Positions 44,757 to 54,178 of a DNA stretch of 64,000 nt are shown piece by piece. Made by a program: the position numbers and the translations under genes. Origin of the DNA: Mesorhizobium huakuii (GTDB lineage: Bacteria > Pseudomonadota > Alphaproteobacteria > Rhizobiales > Rhizobiaceae); NCBI RefSeq assembly GCF_014189455.1, contig NZ_CP050297.1:248001-312000 (forward strand), given 5' to 3'. Within the stretch, counting starts at the first letter, position 1. The number at the start of each line of letters is the position of its first letter. The notes under the pieces are model-generated. The model was not told the DNA's origin. It did not search any database and saw only the letters and a list, made by a program, of their open reading frames with translations.

Positions 44757-45796
44757 TCAGAGCCCGTAGATGCGGAAGGTCGGGCGACCCGACAATTCGC
44801 GCACGGCGCCGAGTTCAACCAGCCGATCGAACAGGCGGCGCAGGCCGCGATCACTCATGCCGTTCTTTTGCTCCCCGCGCGAGGCCACGAGCGCGTCTTC
44901 GTTCAACAACCGGTCGACGATCGCTTCCGCTCCCTTGGCCCTGAGCTTCGGGACAACCGCGAGCAACCGATCCGCCCTGCGCCCGAGCTCCGCCGACAAA
45001 TCGATCGCGCGCAACGCCGCACGCGCCTGCGCGGCCAGCAGATTTTTGGCACGATTTGGCTCTGTCTCGACATTCATTGACGCAACGCCGGCGGCCATGC
45101 GCCGCGGTCGACTGAGCCCCCGCCCAAAGCCGCCTCTGCGCCCAGCACCGGCACAGCATGGGCCCAGCCCAGCCGCGCGGCCAGCAGGGCGTCGGCAAGC
45201 CAGCAGCCGAAGGCGCGCCCGAAGCCGTATCGCTCGGCAGCGACGAAGGCACCGGCGAGCATCCCTACCGTCCCGGCGCCGGCAGAGAGCGGTCGAAGAT
45301 CGTCCGCCAGATCGGACACCGCCTCGGCGTCGGCGGCATAGCCGAACTCTTCCAGGACGGCGGCGAGGTTTTTCTTCGTCAGCAGCTCCTCCGCGGGCCG
45401 GGTAGCCAGCCGGCGCCAGGCGAGGAGCAAAAGACCGGCGGGACCGACGGACAAAAAATCGCCCGGTCGTGTGAGCAGCATGGCATCGCGCAGCGCATTT
45501 TCATCGTTGACGCGGCCGGCCTGCTTCGCCGTTGCCGCGGCCGCCGAAAGCGCCAGGCGCTGGCGCCAGGCGCCGGCCCACCGCTCCTGCCGGCGGACCA
45601 CCGCATCGAGCGCGCCGATGGCGGCGCCCGCGGTGAGCGCGAGGTCCTCAACATCTTTGCCCGCAAGGCTTTGCGCATCGTGAACGGCCCGGCGCAGCCA
45701 ACCCGGCACCGTCGCCACTGGCACCTCCGCAGTGGCGCCGGGAAGAGTGCCCTGGTGGCATGGGGAGGGTTTGGGACGCAGAATCATCAAAAGCAC
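44757..45796 (-). pseudogene. DUF1403 family protein, split by a frameshift
   Basis: The upstream frame (45796 to 45074) has the DUF1403 pattern PGWLRRAVHDAQSLAGKDVE and WRQRLALSAAAATAK. The downstream frame (to 44757) has the family's C-terminal signature LSAELGRRADRLLAVVPKLR and MSDRGLRRLFDRLVELGAVRELSG. They join with one-base correction at about 45080-45098. Full length would be about 345 residues. DUF1403 function is unknown; it is almost always next to scpB. Confidence 0.78.
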
Positions 45797-45866
45797 GATG
45801 AATCATGGCGGCGCTTTTGGCAACAGAAATGGATAGAAAGCGCTGCACCTGTCGCCTTCGTAAAAT

Positions 45867-45891
45867 GAACGATAATCTTGCATTATCGTTC
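45867..45891. promoter_or_regulatory. Perfect 10-bp inverted repeat (possible operator)
   Basis: GAACGATAAT-CTTGC-ATTATCGTTC is a perfect palindrome 70 bp upstream of the DUF1403 start. On the other side it lies 22 bp before an ATG at 45913 with ribosome site AAGGA. That reading frame is cut 8 nt later by the tni transposon and resumes at 52930. The palindrome probably controlled two divergent genes. Confidence 0.55.
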
Positions 45892-46120
45892 GTCATTGCG
45901 CTACAAGGACAAATGGCCGTTGTCGCTCGCCCTGGATGGGTGGAAAAGCCGGCATTTGCGCCGTTTCAGGCGTCGTTTTCATCCTAAATCGGCGGATTCT
46001 CACCTTAATTGGGTGGACAGCGCGACCAAGATCGGTGGAATTCGCGAGACGCGAGCGCCAATTCGGCCGGTTTTGAATCGGTTTTCGTGAGACTCCGTGC
46101 CGGAAAAGTTCGCCAGCCGA

Positions 46121-47842
46121 GTAACCGGGGCAGATTACCGGGCGGTGGGGGTTTGCAGGCGCGTGCTTTCGTGATTCACCCTTTGCGTGACGCTACCACC
46201 GACTGATTCGCTTGAAGGCCTGTCGCTCGCGGAACTCCGCGGGCTGGTTTCTGCGCTGATCGGCGAAGTGCGCGGTCTTCAAAGCCGGGTCGAGAGCCTT
46301 GAGATCGAGAACCAGGCGCTACGCGCCGAGAACCAGACCCTGAAGGATGAGATCGCCCGGCTGAAGGACCTGCCGCCGCGTCCCCCGGTCAAGCCGACCA
46401 AGCCATCGGGCATGGAGAAGGCGACGCAGCCGACATCTGGCAAGGGCAAGCGCCGCCGGCGCGGCGCCAAGCGCGACGGCGGTCGCGTGAGCCGCGAGGT
46501 GACGGTTGCGGTGAGCGCTCCTGCGGGCTCTCGCTTCAAGGGGTATGAGACGATCCTGGTGCGCGATCTGGCGTTGTCGGCCGAGGTGGTGCGCTATCGC
46601 CGCGAGCGCTGGGTGACACCGACCGGCGAAACGATGGTGGCGCCGTTGCCGGCGGGGATCATCGGCGGCTGGGGCGCGAACCTGCGCCGCTTCATTCTGG
46701 CCTGTCACATTCAAGGCCAGGTGACGACGGAGCGGTTGACGGCGTTGTTGACCGGGATCGGGGTCGACATTTCGAAGCGCCAGGTGGTGCGGCTGATTTC
46801 GGAGGGCCTGGAGGCCTTCGCGGCGGAGGACCGTGACGTGCTGCGCGCCGGGCTGGCTACGGCGCCCTGGATCACCGTCGATGATACGTCGGCGCGCCAC
46901 GCCCACCAGGACGGCTACACCACCCAGATCGGCGATCGCCGCTTCACCGCGTTCCGCACCGGGCGATCGAAGTCACGGGAGGCGTTCCTGGCGACGCTGC
47001 GTGCCGGGCACAGCGATTACTTCATCAATGAAGAGGCCCTGGCCTATATGCGCGGCCGCAACCTCGCCGGTCCGGTGATCGCGCGGCTGGCGGCTGCGCC
47101 GCACAAGGCATTTGCCGACAGCGCCGCATGGCAGGCGCATCTGGCCGCACTCGGCCTCGACCAGCTCGCGGTTGAGCCCAACCCAGTCAGGATCGCCACC
47201 GAAGGGGCGATGTGGGAGCGATCCGCCACCACGGCTTTCTTGGCGATACCGTGGTCGTGTCCGATGATGCCGGCCAGTTCCGCATCGGCGACCATGCTCT
47301 GTGCTGGGTCCACGCCGAGCGGCTCGTCCACAAATTGATACCCGTGACCCCGGATCAACGTCAGGCCGTCGACATCATGCGCCAGTTGATCTGGTGGTTC
47401 TATCGCGACCTCAAGAGCTACCAGCGTGCTCCTTGTCCGCGCCACGCGGCGGCCCTGCGCGCCCGCTTCGAGCGCCTGTTCAAACGACGAACCGGCTACG
47501 TCATGCTCGACCGGCTTCTTGCCAGGCTGCATCGCCGCAAGCATGAACTCCTGCGCGTTCTCGATCGTCCCGAGATCCCGCTCCACACCAATGGTTCGGA
47601 AAACGACATCCGCACCTTCGTCACCAAGCGCAAGATCTCCGGCGGAACCGTCAGCGAGGCAGGCAAGAACGCCCGCGACGTCCTGCTCGGCCTGATGAAG
47701 ACCTGCATCAAGCTCGACGTCTCATTCTTCCGCTATCTCGGCGACCGCCTCGGCATACCAACACAAGAGTCGATTCCGCCGCTCCCGGATCTCGTTAGGC
47801 AAGCCGCTCAAGCCTGACTGCCCGGTAATCTGCCCCGGTTAC
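46121..47842 (+). mobile_element. IS66-like single-gene insertion sequence
   Basis: Terminal repeats are GTAACCGGGGCAGATTACCG (left) and its complement (right, ending at 47842). A duplication GCCAGCCGA (8-9 bp, edges ambiguous) lies at 46112-46120 and 47843-47851. It inserted in the left part of the tni transposon. Confidence 0.85.
46187..47817 (+). pseudogene. IS66-like transposase, frameshifted
   Basis: The first frame (GTG 46187) has a leucine-rich coiled coil (LRAENQTLKDEIARLKDL), then an IS66-type DDE core start (APWITVDDTSARH). The second frame continues HHGFLGDTVVVSDDAGQF and SENDIRTFVTKRKISGG. They join if one G is gained in the G3 run at 47214-47216. Corrected length is about 540 residues. 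Confidence 0.85.
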
Positions 47843-48237
47843 GCCAGCCGACGGCTAACCTCTTGAACTACCTTGGTATTGTCCGCCCCTCCGGCAAAGA
47901 CGCGCTTTGTCACGCAGTCTCACGATTTCCGACTCAGATTCACGTGGTCTCATGAAATCCGCTTCGCCCGCCGGTGGAGCTAAAGCCAAATCGATTGTCC
48001 CCTAGCGCTTCGCTACCGGTCCTTCAGGCCGCTCTGGCTTCAAATGACCTGTTTTGCCCGCTTTCGGCCCTAGCGCGCCCGTGGACGTGATTTTGGCCCT
48101 TTCCGAGTCCTCGGACACTTCCGAAGGCCTCGAACGCGCTCTACGGGCCTGCAAATGGGTCGATAATACACGCCTGCAAAGGAACCTTTTCTGACACATT
48201 GCACTATTGCAAAAAACGGCCCAAATTGTCCCCGCAA
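47843..48237. other. Leader region of the tni resolvase gene
   Basis: No gene is seen. Short palindromes such as TCCGAG-TC-CTCGGA (about 48104-48117) and CTTCCGAAG lie here. The stretch just before the resolvase start is where a res recombination site is expected, but I cannot assign it. Confidence 0.4.
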
Positions 48238-49218
48238 ATGGCCAAACCGCGCACCCAAGCCACACCCCCTCCCCGCTCCCGCCGCCTGATCGGCTATGCT
48301 CGGGTTTCCACCGAAGACCAGCTCAACGACGCCCAGGTCGACGAACTCAAGGCCACCGGCTGTCATATGGTTCACCAGGAGCATGGCTCCGGCGCATCGC
48401 GCTCCCGGCCAGTTCTGGCGAAGCTGATGCGCGAGATCGCGGCCGGCGACGTTCTCGTCGTCGTGCGGCTCGACCGCCTCGCCCGCTCGGTCAGCCATCT
48501 GCTCGAGGTCATCGAGCAACTCGAGGCGCGGGGCGCGCACTTCCGCTCGCTGCGCGATCCGATCGACACGTCGACGCCGCAGGGCATGTTCTCGCTGCAG
48601 GTGCTCGGCGCCGTGGCGCAGCTCGAGCGTGCCCTGATCGCTGAACGCACCAAGGCGGGCATGAAGGCGGCCAAGGCACGCGGCAGGCTTGCCGGCAATC
48701 CCGGGCTTCGCGAACGCCGTCCCGAAGCTGTCCGGGCGATCGCGGCAGCGCGAGAGCGGGCCTATCTCGACGATCTCATCACCTCGGCGCAGACCTGGCT
48801 GCCGACCGTGCGCCGCTTGCGGCCGCAGCACAGCTGGGACGACGTGGTGCGGGTGCTGAACCGGAAGGGGCACAGCTGGACGATCGAGCGGCTGCGGCGC
48901 GCGGTGCATCGGCTGGTGCGCGAACACATCGCCGAACCGGCGCTGATCAAACGCGCCCCTCGCCGCCCGCCGGAGGACCGGCTGATGACGTTGGTCGCCG
49001 GAATTGCGCTCGCCGATCCGGATCTTACTCTGCTCGAGATCGGCGCACAGCTGGAACGGATGCATGAACGCACGCCCGCGGCGCTCGCCAATGGCAGCCG
49101 TCGTCGGTCAAGGCGCTCCTGGATCGAGCCCGGCGGCTCGGTCTCGTGGTGCCGATCAAGGGCCTCAGTCATGAGGCGTGCCAACGCCCGCTCGCGCACG
49201 GTCCCTGCGGCGCCCTGA
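48238..49218 (+). CDS. Serine recombinase (tni transposon resolvase), probable frameshift near the end
   Basis: From ATG 48238 the protein has RLIGYARVSTEDQLNDAQ (catalytic Ser), VVRLDRLARSV, and the resolvase core, then a long C-terminal region with HTH-like WDDVVRVLNRKGHSWTIERLRR. At the C3 run 49075-49077 a gain of one C would switch to RQWQPSSVKALLDRARRLGLVVP, the expected family end. The frame shown here after that point is probably not native. It overlaps the oppositely read tniQ gene by over 400 nt, more than is usual. Confidence 0.8.
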   Translation: MAKPRTQATPPPRSRRLIGYARVSTEDQLNDAQVDELKATGCHMVHQEHGSGASRSRPVLAKLMREIAAGDVLVVVRLDRLARSVSHLLEVIEQLEARGAHFRSLRDPIDTSTPQGMFSLQVLGAVAQLERALIAERTKAGMKAAKARGRLAGNPGLRERRPEAVRAIAAARERAYLDDLITSAQTWLPTVRRLRPQHSWDDVVRVLNRKGHSWTIERLRRAVHRLVREHIAEPALIKRAPRRPPEDRLMTLVAGIALADPDLTLLEIGAQLERMHERTPAALANGSRRRSRRSWIEPGGSVSWCRSRASVMRRANARSRTVPAAP

Positions 49219-50240
49219 ACGGCCCTCCATTGCGGACTGGCGAGGATCTGTTCTGCCAATGCACGGTATTCGGCGTCCGGGCGGAGCGCGCACGTCGTTG
49301 CGTGTCGCTCGGCGTGTTGGGTCTGCCGCACGCCCCGGCGCGCGGCAGACCGCGACGGGTCGCCCGCGGCGAATTCTTCCGCCAGAAAGACAGGCGGCGG
49401 CCCGATGTGGCTTCTGGCATCGGCCAGATCCAGCAGCTGTGCAATTCCGAACAGGGTCAACATGCGGCCTGGCAATGAGGCAGTGGCAAGCGGCTCCTCG
49501 CGATCGGCCGGCATGTCGTTGCCGCTCAGGCGCGGATGCCCCAGCCATGCGATGAAGGGCTTTCCGCCCGCCTGCGATGACGACCACAACAATCGCGCCG
49601 CCCGCATGATGTCCTTGGCCGCCGCGCCCTGCGGCCCCTCTTCGATGGCCAATGTGACGGTGTCGGCAAGCGCCATCAGGAAGTTTTGCCATTCCAAAAC
49701 TACCCTGTCCGCGCGGCCGAAAGACACGGGAGCCGAACAGCTCCCACAAACCAGACGTCCCCTCCCCTCTCGGCAATCGAAGCGAAATCCCTTACGGGCG
49801 AAGCAATGGCCGCACATGTCCCGCAGCATGGTCAGATGCCGGGGGCAGACGATTGCTTCGACCCGAGACCACGCACGGCGAAGATAATGATCCCGGCCGC
49901 CGGCGTGATCCTCGTCGAGACAAGCACTGCAGAGGCCATGATGCCAGCGATCCTGGATGTACCAGTTGAGGCCGCGCGCCTGCCGGCGCAGCGCCATCCT
50001 AGTAAGTCGGCCCGCATCCATCCGGCAGGCGCGGGCCCAAAGTGTGATCATTGCATCGCCAGGATCGAAGTCCCGCCCGATGAGGTCGCCTCGCTGTCCC
50101 GGATCGCTGTCCGGATCGAGCCAGCTTTCAACGTCGCGCAGCGTGCATCCGTAGCGACAGGCCACACGCCCCTGCCAGGAGGAAAGCAACTCGTCGTCAA
50201 ATGGCCGGGGCGCGAGGGGCAGGACGCGCACCGACCTCAC
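48762..50240 (-). CDS. tniQ: TniQ/TnsD-like target-site protein
   Basis: GTG start at 50240 overlaps the tniB stop (GTGA). The N-terminus has the TniQ signature VLPLAPRPFDDELLSSWQGRVACRYG. A zinc-binding region follows (SACLDEDHAGG, CPRHL, CGHCF, CGSC). TniQ proteins steer insertion. The last 110 or so residues read antisense to the resolvase and look non-native; a frameshift at about 49075 affects this strand too, so the true end is uncertain. Confidence 0.82.
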   Translation of the reverse strand: MRSVRVLPLAPRPFDDELLSSWQGRVACRYGCTLRDVESWLDPDSDPGQRGDLIGRDFDPGDAMITLWARACRMDAGRLTRMALRRQARGLNWYIQDRWHHGLCSACLDEDHAGGRDHYLRRAWSRVEAIVCPRHLTMLRDMCGHCFARKGFRFDCREGRGRLVCGSCSAPVSFGRADRVVLEWQNFLMALADTVTLAIEEGPQGAAAKDIMRAARLLWSSSQAGGKPFIAWLGHPRLSGNDMPADREEPLATASLPGRMLTLFGIAQLLDLADARSHIGPPPVFLAEEFAAGDPSRSAARRGVRQTQHAERHATTCALRPDAEYRALAEQILASPQWRAVQGAAGTVRERALARLMTEALDRHHETEPPGSIQERLDRRRLPLASAAGVRSCIRSSCAPISSRVRSGSASAIPATNVISRSSGGRRGARLISAGSAMCSRTSRCTARRSRSIVQLCPFRFSTRTTSSQLCCGRKRRTVGSQVCAEVMRSSR

Positions 50241-51160
50241 CGGGTCGCCCGGTGCTGCAGTCCCTTTTCCATGTGGCGTGTCATCGACACAAGCGGCAGG
50301 ACGAGATTGTCCCCGTCGAAACTGTCGATGGTGATGCACTCACTGCCGCTGCGGACCGCCTCCACCGCCACCGTCTCCATCAGGCCAAAGATCCGGGAGG
50401 TCATGCCGTCGGTCAGAGCGAGCACTTTTCGGCGGACAGCCGTCGTTGCCAAATCCGAGGGACGGCGCAGCGGCAGGATCCCGCCCAGGCTCGTCAAAAG
50501 CTGGGAAACCTGGAAGTCATCTGTCCAGCGCTCAAGGTGGAAGGCCTCGAAACGCTCGGCAAGCTGGGGGTCGGTCAGCAGCGCCTGCCGGGCCTTCTCG
50601 GTCCCGGCGCAGATCAGTGGAACCCTCAGGTCATTTGCCAGAAACCGGATGATGTTGAGAAAAATGCGCTGCTGGCGGAAGGTGCCGGCAAGCATCGAGT
50701 GGATTTCGTCGATGATCAGCATGCGGGCGCCCATGCTGCGTAAAAGGCTCCGGCAGACCTCCTTCAGACGATAGGTGGAGTCCGTCATAGGTCCCGGTGC
50801 GCCGAGCGCGGTAAGAAGTCCGCCATAAACGTCCCGTTCCAACGGTTCGGGCGGCATCTGCATGGCCACGACGGGCATGCTTGTGATGCCTGTGCCCCGA
50901 TCGAAACAGGCCGGATGATCGCGCAGGAATTTACGGATGATCTTGGTCTTGCCTATACCGGTGTCGCCATAAAGCAGCAGGCAGGGCATGCGGTCGCGCG
51001 CAGGATAGGACAGCAGGTCCTCCAGCCGCGCCAGCGCCGCGCGCGCCTGGGCGGTTTCCAGCCAGCGGTCGGCCCGGATCCAGGCGATTCTGTCGGCATC
51101 GCCAAGAGCGGCATGCGAGCGATAGGCGGGGAGCAGATGCTGGTAGTCGCTCAAGACCAT
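50237..51160 (-). CDS. tniB: TniB AAA+ ATPase
   Basis: This 307-residue protein has Walker A GDTGIGKT near residue 65 and Walker B MLIIDEIHSML near residue 145. It starts 10 nt before the tniA stop. It matches the TniB/TnsC regulators that choose the target and activate the transposase. Confidence 0.92.
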   Translation of the reverse strand: MVLSDYQHLLPAYRSHAALGDADRIAWIRADRWLETAQARAALARLEDLLSYPARDRMPCLLLYGDTGIGKTKIIRKFLRDHPACFDRGTGITSMPVVAMQMPPEPLERDVYGGLLTALGAPGPMTDSTYRLKEVCRSLLRSMGARMLIIDEIHSMLAGTFRQQRIFLNIIRFLANDLRVPLICAGTEKARQALLTDPQLAERFEAFHLERWTDDFQVSQLLTSLGGILPLRRPSDLATTAVRRKVLALTDGMTSRIFGLMETVAVEAVRSGSECITIDSFDGDNLVLPLVSMTRHMEKGLQHRATR

Positions 51161-52795
51161 TCTTCCACGACCAACGACGGTAGATCGGTATCCAGTTCTT
51201 CGTCGTGGTCGATCTCCGGGGCGGCAAAGCTCCTGTTTTCGGCCGCCATCAACGACCGGTCGCGGCGCTCGGCATGCCGGCGCGCGCTCCTGGTCTTATG
51301 TCCGGCTGCGTCGACGAGCTGCCGCTGCTTTTCCACCGTCTCGAAAATCAGCTGCTCGTCCACCGCCCTGACGCCGCGTTCTTGCAATTCCGCGCGGGCA
51401 ATTCGGTGCTCGCCGAGCGTAATGCGCGGTCGCCTGAGATCGGCAAACCGGACCGGCCAGTTCGTGCCATCGGGGCCTTCTACAAACACGCACGACAGGT
51501 CGCGCGGGTCATATCTGACGCGCATCCGGCGAGGAAACCGGCCTGCCCAGGGGCTCAACACATCGTCCCAATAGCGAAGTCCGAACAGATGCACCCCGTC
51601 GCGTCGGATGCTGCGCTCCTCGAAGGGCAGGAAATCCTGGAGAAACCGCTGGCGGTCATGGGGCAGCCGCAAGGGATGGCGACGTGCCGCAACGGCGTCG
51701 TTCCACGCGCTGGCGGGCGGCAGATGCAGGCTGCTGTGGATTTCCGCATGATAGCGGCCGACAATCTGGAGCGCGAGCCACGCTTCCAGTTCGTCGAGCG
51801 TCATTGCGGCATGCTTTTGCGGATCGTAGGTGCCGCGCGCGGCGATGTTGCTGAACGTCGTGCCCGGGAGCAGGTGGACCGCACCCATCATCGTGCCGAT
51901 CAGCCGCTCGATATGGCCCCCGTAATGAGGCCTTGCGACGGGCCGATATTCAAGGGCGATGCCATGTTCCGCCGTCCCTCGGGCCAGCGCCTTTCCATGG
52001 AATTCCCTGCCGTTGTCGACGTGGATCACGTCAGGCAGCCCGAAAACCGGCCACGCCGCCTTGATATCGCGTGCCTCGAGCCAAGGTTCCTTCGGCATCA
52101 CCATGTGCTGGACGCAAAGCGCTACAGATGCCGACGACGGATTTTCCAGCGTGAGGTAGAATCCCGCCACCATGCGGCTTGCGATATCGATGGCCAGCGT
52201 CAGCCAAGGTCGCTGAAGAGGCCGACGATGCACGGCATCGACGATAAACAGATCGACCAATGTGTGATCGATCTGGACGATGTGAAGTGCGTGATCAGCG
52301 CGATACTCCTGCACCACGGGATCAAACCGTTCGCGCGCCGCTTCTGCCCCTTCCCGATCACGCATCAGTAGCCGCGGATCGGCAAGCTTTACACGGGCTC
52401 TTACCGCCTTCCAGGAAGGCGCAACCTCTCCGCAGCTGCGGCACAATTCTCGAACGCGGTCATGCAGGGCGGTGATAGAAGGCTTCTCCCGCCTGCGGTA
52501 AGTGTCGCGCATCGCGGTTTCGATGAGCGCCTCCATCTCTTCCGACAGGCGCCGCCGCCCTTTCGCCGGGCCGGGATTGTGACCAAGCAGTGAACTCGTG
52601 ACAGGAGAGACACGGTATCGACCGAGAAGTTCATAAAGGCGTGCCCGCCTCACACCGAGCTGGCGGCATGCGAGGCCTATATCGGCGGGAGACAAGCGAT
52701 CCTTCGACGCCAGGGGGGCGGATGACGGCCTCGCGCGCTACCGCCCTTCGCCAGTCGGCATCATCGGCCGCGAATTTGTCGGGGTCACGACCCAT
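51151..52795 (-). pseudogene. tniA: TniA DDE transposase, frameshift near start
   Basis: The main frame (TTG 52695 to 51151, 514 residues) has the DDE core HIVQIDHTLVDLF, DVIHVDNGREFH and HYGGHIERLIGT. Upstream, an ATG at 52795 begins MGRDPDKFAADDADWRRAVA and continues into the main frame if one base is removed from the G6 run at 52713-52718. The corrected protein is about 548 residues, normal for TniA. Confidence 0.85.
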
Positions 52796-52929
52796 AAACC
52801 GTCGCCCTCGCCTTCGTCCACCAAATCAGGGTAAGAATCCACCTAACCAGGACGAATCCACTGAATTAGGATGGGCGATGAATGTTACAAAACAACGACA
52901 TCCAGTCCACTCATCCAAGAAGAGTGACA

Positions 52930-53047
52930 GCCGTTTTCGTCGAGCAGAAGCCCAAAATTCACGCCCAGCGACCCTCCGGACCATCCCACAGCGCGACGGT
53001 CTTTCCTGGAACGGCTACGATAGCGCTGGTGCATCCCACTGACGCTT
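52930..53047 (+). pseudogene. Remnant of a gene interrupted by the tni transposon
   Basis: Joining 45913-45920 (ATG plus codons) to 52930 gives MAVFVEQKPKIHAQRPSG and more in one frame, with a good ribosome site AAGGA before the ATG. The frame runs at least to 53118, overlapping the end of the vapC-like gene. I do not recognise the product. It was probably divergent from DUF1403-scpB. Confidence 0.45.
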
Positions 53048-53641
53048 TTAAGCCTGCGGGCGCAAACCTGGCGCTGCCCGGTAGAAGATCACCCGCACCG
53101 ACGGAACAAGCTGGCTGAGGTAATCGAAATCGCCAACATTGCCGGTCAGGACCGTCGCCCCGAGCATACCGGCCTGGTGAAAGATCAGCGCATCGTTGAG
53201 GAAGCTGCGTTCATGCCCCTTCCCTTTCGGCAGATGGCTCAGCCGGAACAACAGGCCGGCCAGCATGCCGGCGCGTCCCCAAGCGGTGGCGTCGGGTGCA
53301 TGCAGCCGGTGCGCCGGAATATCCTCGATCGTATCAGCAACGGCTCCCAGGACCGACTTCGTCGTCGGGTGCGCCGGGTCGAGCCGGCCGAACACGTGGC
53401 TGAGCTCGGCAAGGCAGACGGCCGAGTGGTGACAGAGCCGATACGTCAGAAGGTTATCGACCGCTTCGGGCGTACGTCCCTGCAGGACATCCAGATAGAC
53501 GCTGGTGTCGAGGAGCAATACGCCGCCGACAGGCGGCTGGTCACCTGCCCAGGACAGGGTGGAATCTGGTCGCCGTTCCAGCCCTGCCCTACGCCGCTGT
53601 GGTTTTAGGGACCGCAGTGCGCCGCCTAGATCAAATGCCAA
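53048..53641 (-). CDS. VapC-like PIN-domain toxin
   Basis: The PIN core begins at GVLLLDTSVYLDVLQGR (first Asp), with AVCLAELSHVFGRL and a C-terminal TVLTGNVGDFDYLSQL segment that keeps the last acidic residue. The likely start is TTG 53641, 11 nt inside the antitoxin gene, giving about 197 residues with an N-terminal extension of 40 residues (MAFDLGGALRSLKPQ). VapC toxins cut tRNA or rRNA. Confidence 0.78.
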   Translation of the reverse strand: MAFDLGGALRSLKPQRRRAGLERRPDSTLSWAGDQPPVGGVLLLDTSVYLDVLQGRTPEAVDNLLTYRLCHHSAVCLAELSHVFGRLDPAHPTTKSVLGAVADTIEDIPAHRLHAPDATAWGRAGMLAGLLFRLSHLPKGKGHERSFLNDALIFHQAGMLGATVLTGNVGDFDYLSQLVPSVRVIFYRAAPGLRPQA

Positions 53642-53927
53642 GATCGATGTCCGCGGAGATGCTGCCCTTGCGGCCGACGAGCCGGGCGCCAAAATCATCC
53701 TCGAGGGCCAGCCGCGACAAGGCGAGCTCAAGCAGTTCGGTGTCGGAGGTCACATGGGCGCGCTTCTTTGCCGCCTCGATCAATTCCGACGGCACCCTGC
53801 CGGAAAGGCGTGTGTTCTTGGCCGCGCCAAGCAGGCCGACCGCCCTCGCCTGCTCAAGCACCAGACGGTTGCGGGTGTGGGCGATCCGCTCCTCGCTTGC
53901 GGCTGTCGCTGCGCCACGTATGGTCAT
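53631..53927 (-). CDS. Antitoxin paired with VapC-like toxin
   Basis: This 98-residue protein starts at ATG 53927 (MTIRGAATAASEERIAHTRN). The middle has RLSGRVPSELIEAAKKRAHVTSDTELLELALSRL, a ribbon-helix-helix-like pattern. It precedes and overlaps the PIN toxin gene. Two TGTTGAAC repeats 21 bp apart (53943, 53964) just upstream are candidate operators for autoregulation. Confidence 0.75.
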   Translation of the reverse strand: MTIRGAATAASEERIAHTRNRLVLEQARAVGLLGAAKNTRLSGRVPSELIEAAKKRAHVTSDTELLELALSRLALEDDFGARLVGRKGSISADIDLGI

Positions 53928-53942
53928 CTTGGGATCTCCATC

Positions 53943-53971
53943 TGTTGAACGGAATATAAAGGATGTTGAAC
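53943..53971 (-). promoter_or_regulatory. Direct repeats TGTTGAAC upstream of vapBC-like pair
   Basis: TGTTGAAC occurs at 53943-53950 and 53964-53971, two helical turns apart, around a TATATT-like -10 element on the minus strand. This is the right place for antitoxin binding. Confidence 0.45.
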
Positions 53972-54178
53972 ATGATAGCAAGGAGAGACCACCCCCTGAG
54001 AGGCCATCCCTGGATCGGAAAGGCCCGTTGCGCTCCCGCTGATGCGATACCAGAACCGGAGCGGAGGCAATTCCCGCAGCTATTCCGTCACACAGCTCGC
54101 GGTGGACAATTCCGGACTTTGGCCGCACCTTCGCTCGTAAGAATCGCATTGCTGCGACAGTAGAATGGACGAGGCTGG

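Larger units (their letters stand above)
45921..52929. mobile_element. Tn402/Tn5053-type tni transposon
   Basis: The left end begins TGTCGCTCGCCCTGGATG at 45921; the right end is the complement, ending ...GAGTGACA at 52929. An exact 5-bp duplication GCCGT flanks it (45916-45920, 52930-52934). Inside both ends are several related 12-14-bp repeats (ATTGGGTGGA, ATCGGTGGA left; GAATCCACC, GAATCCACT right), as expected for TniA-binding sites. Genes: resolvase, tniQ, tniB, tniA, plus an IS66-like element. Confidence 0.88.

Noticed and set aside
48499..48700. Minus-strand frame read as tniQ C-terminus
   Set aside because: It is antisense to the resolvase catalytic region, with low-complexity Ser/Arg-rich product.
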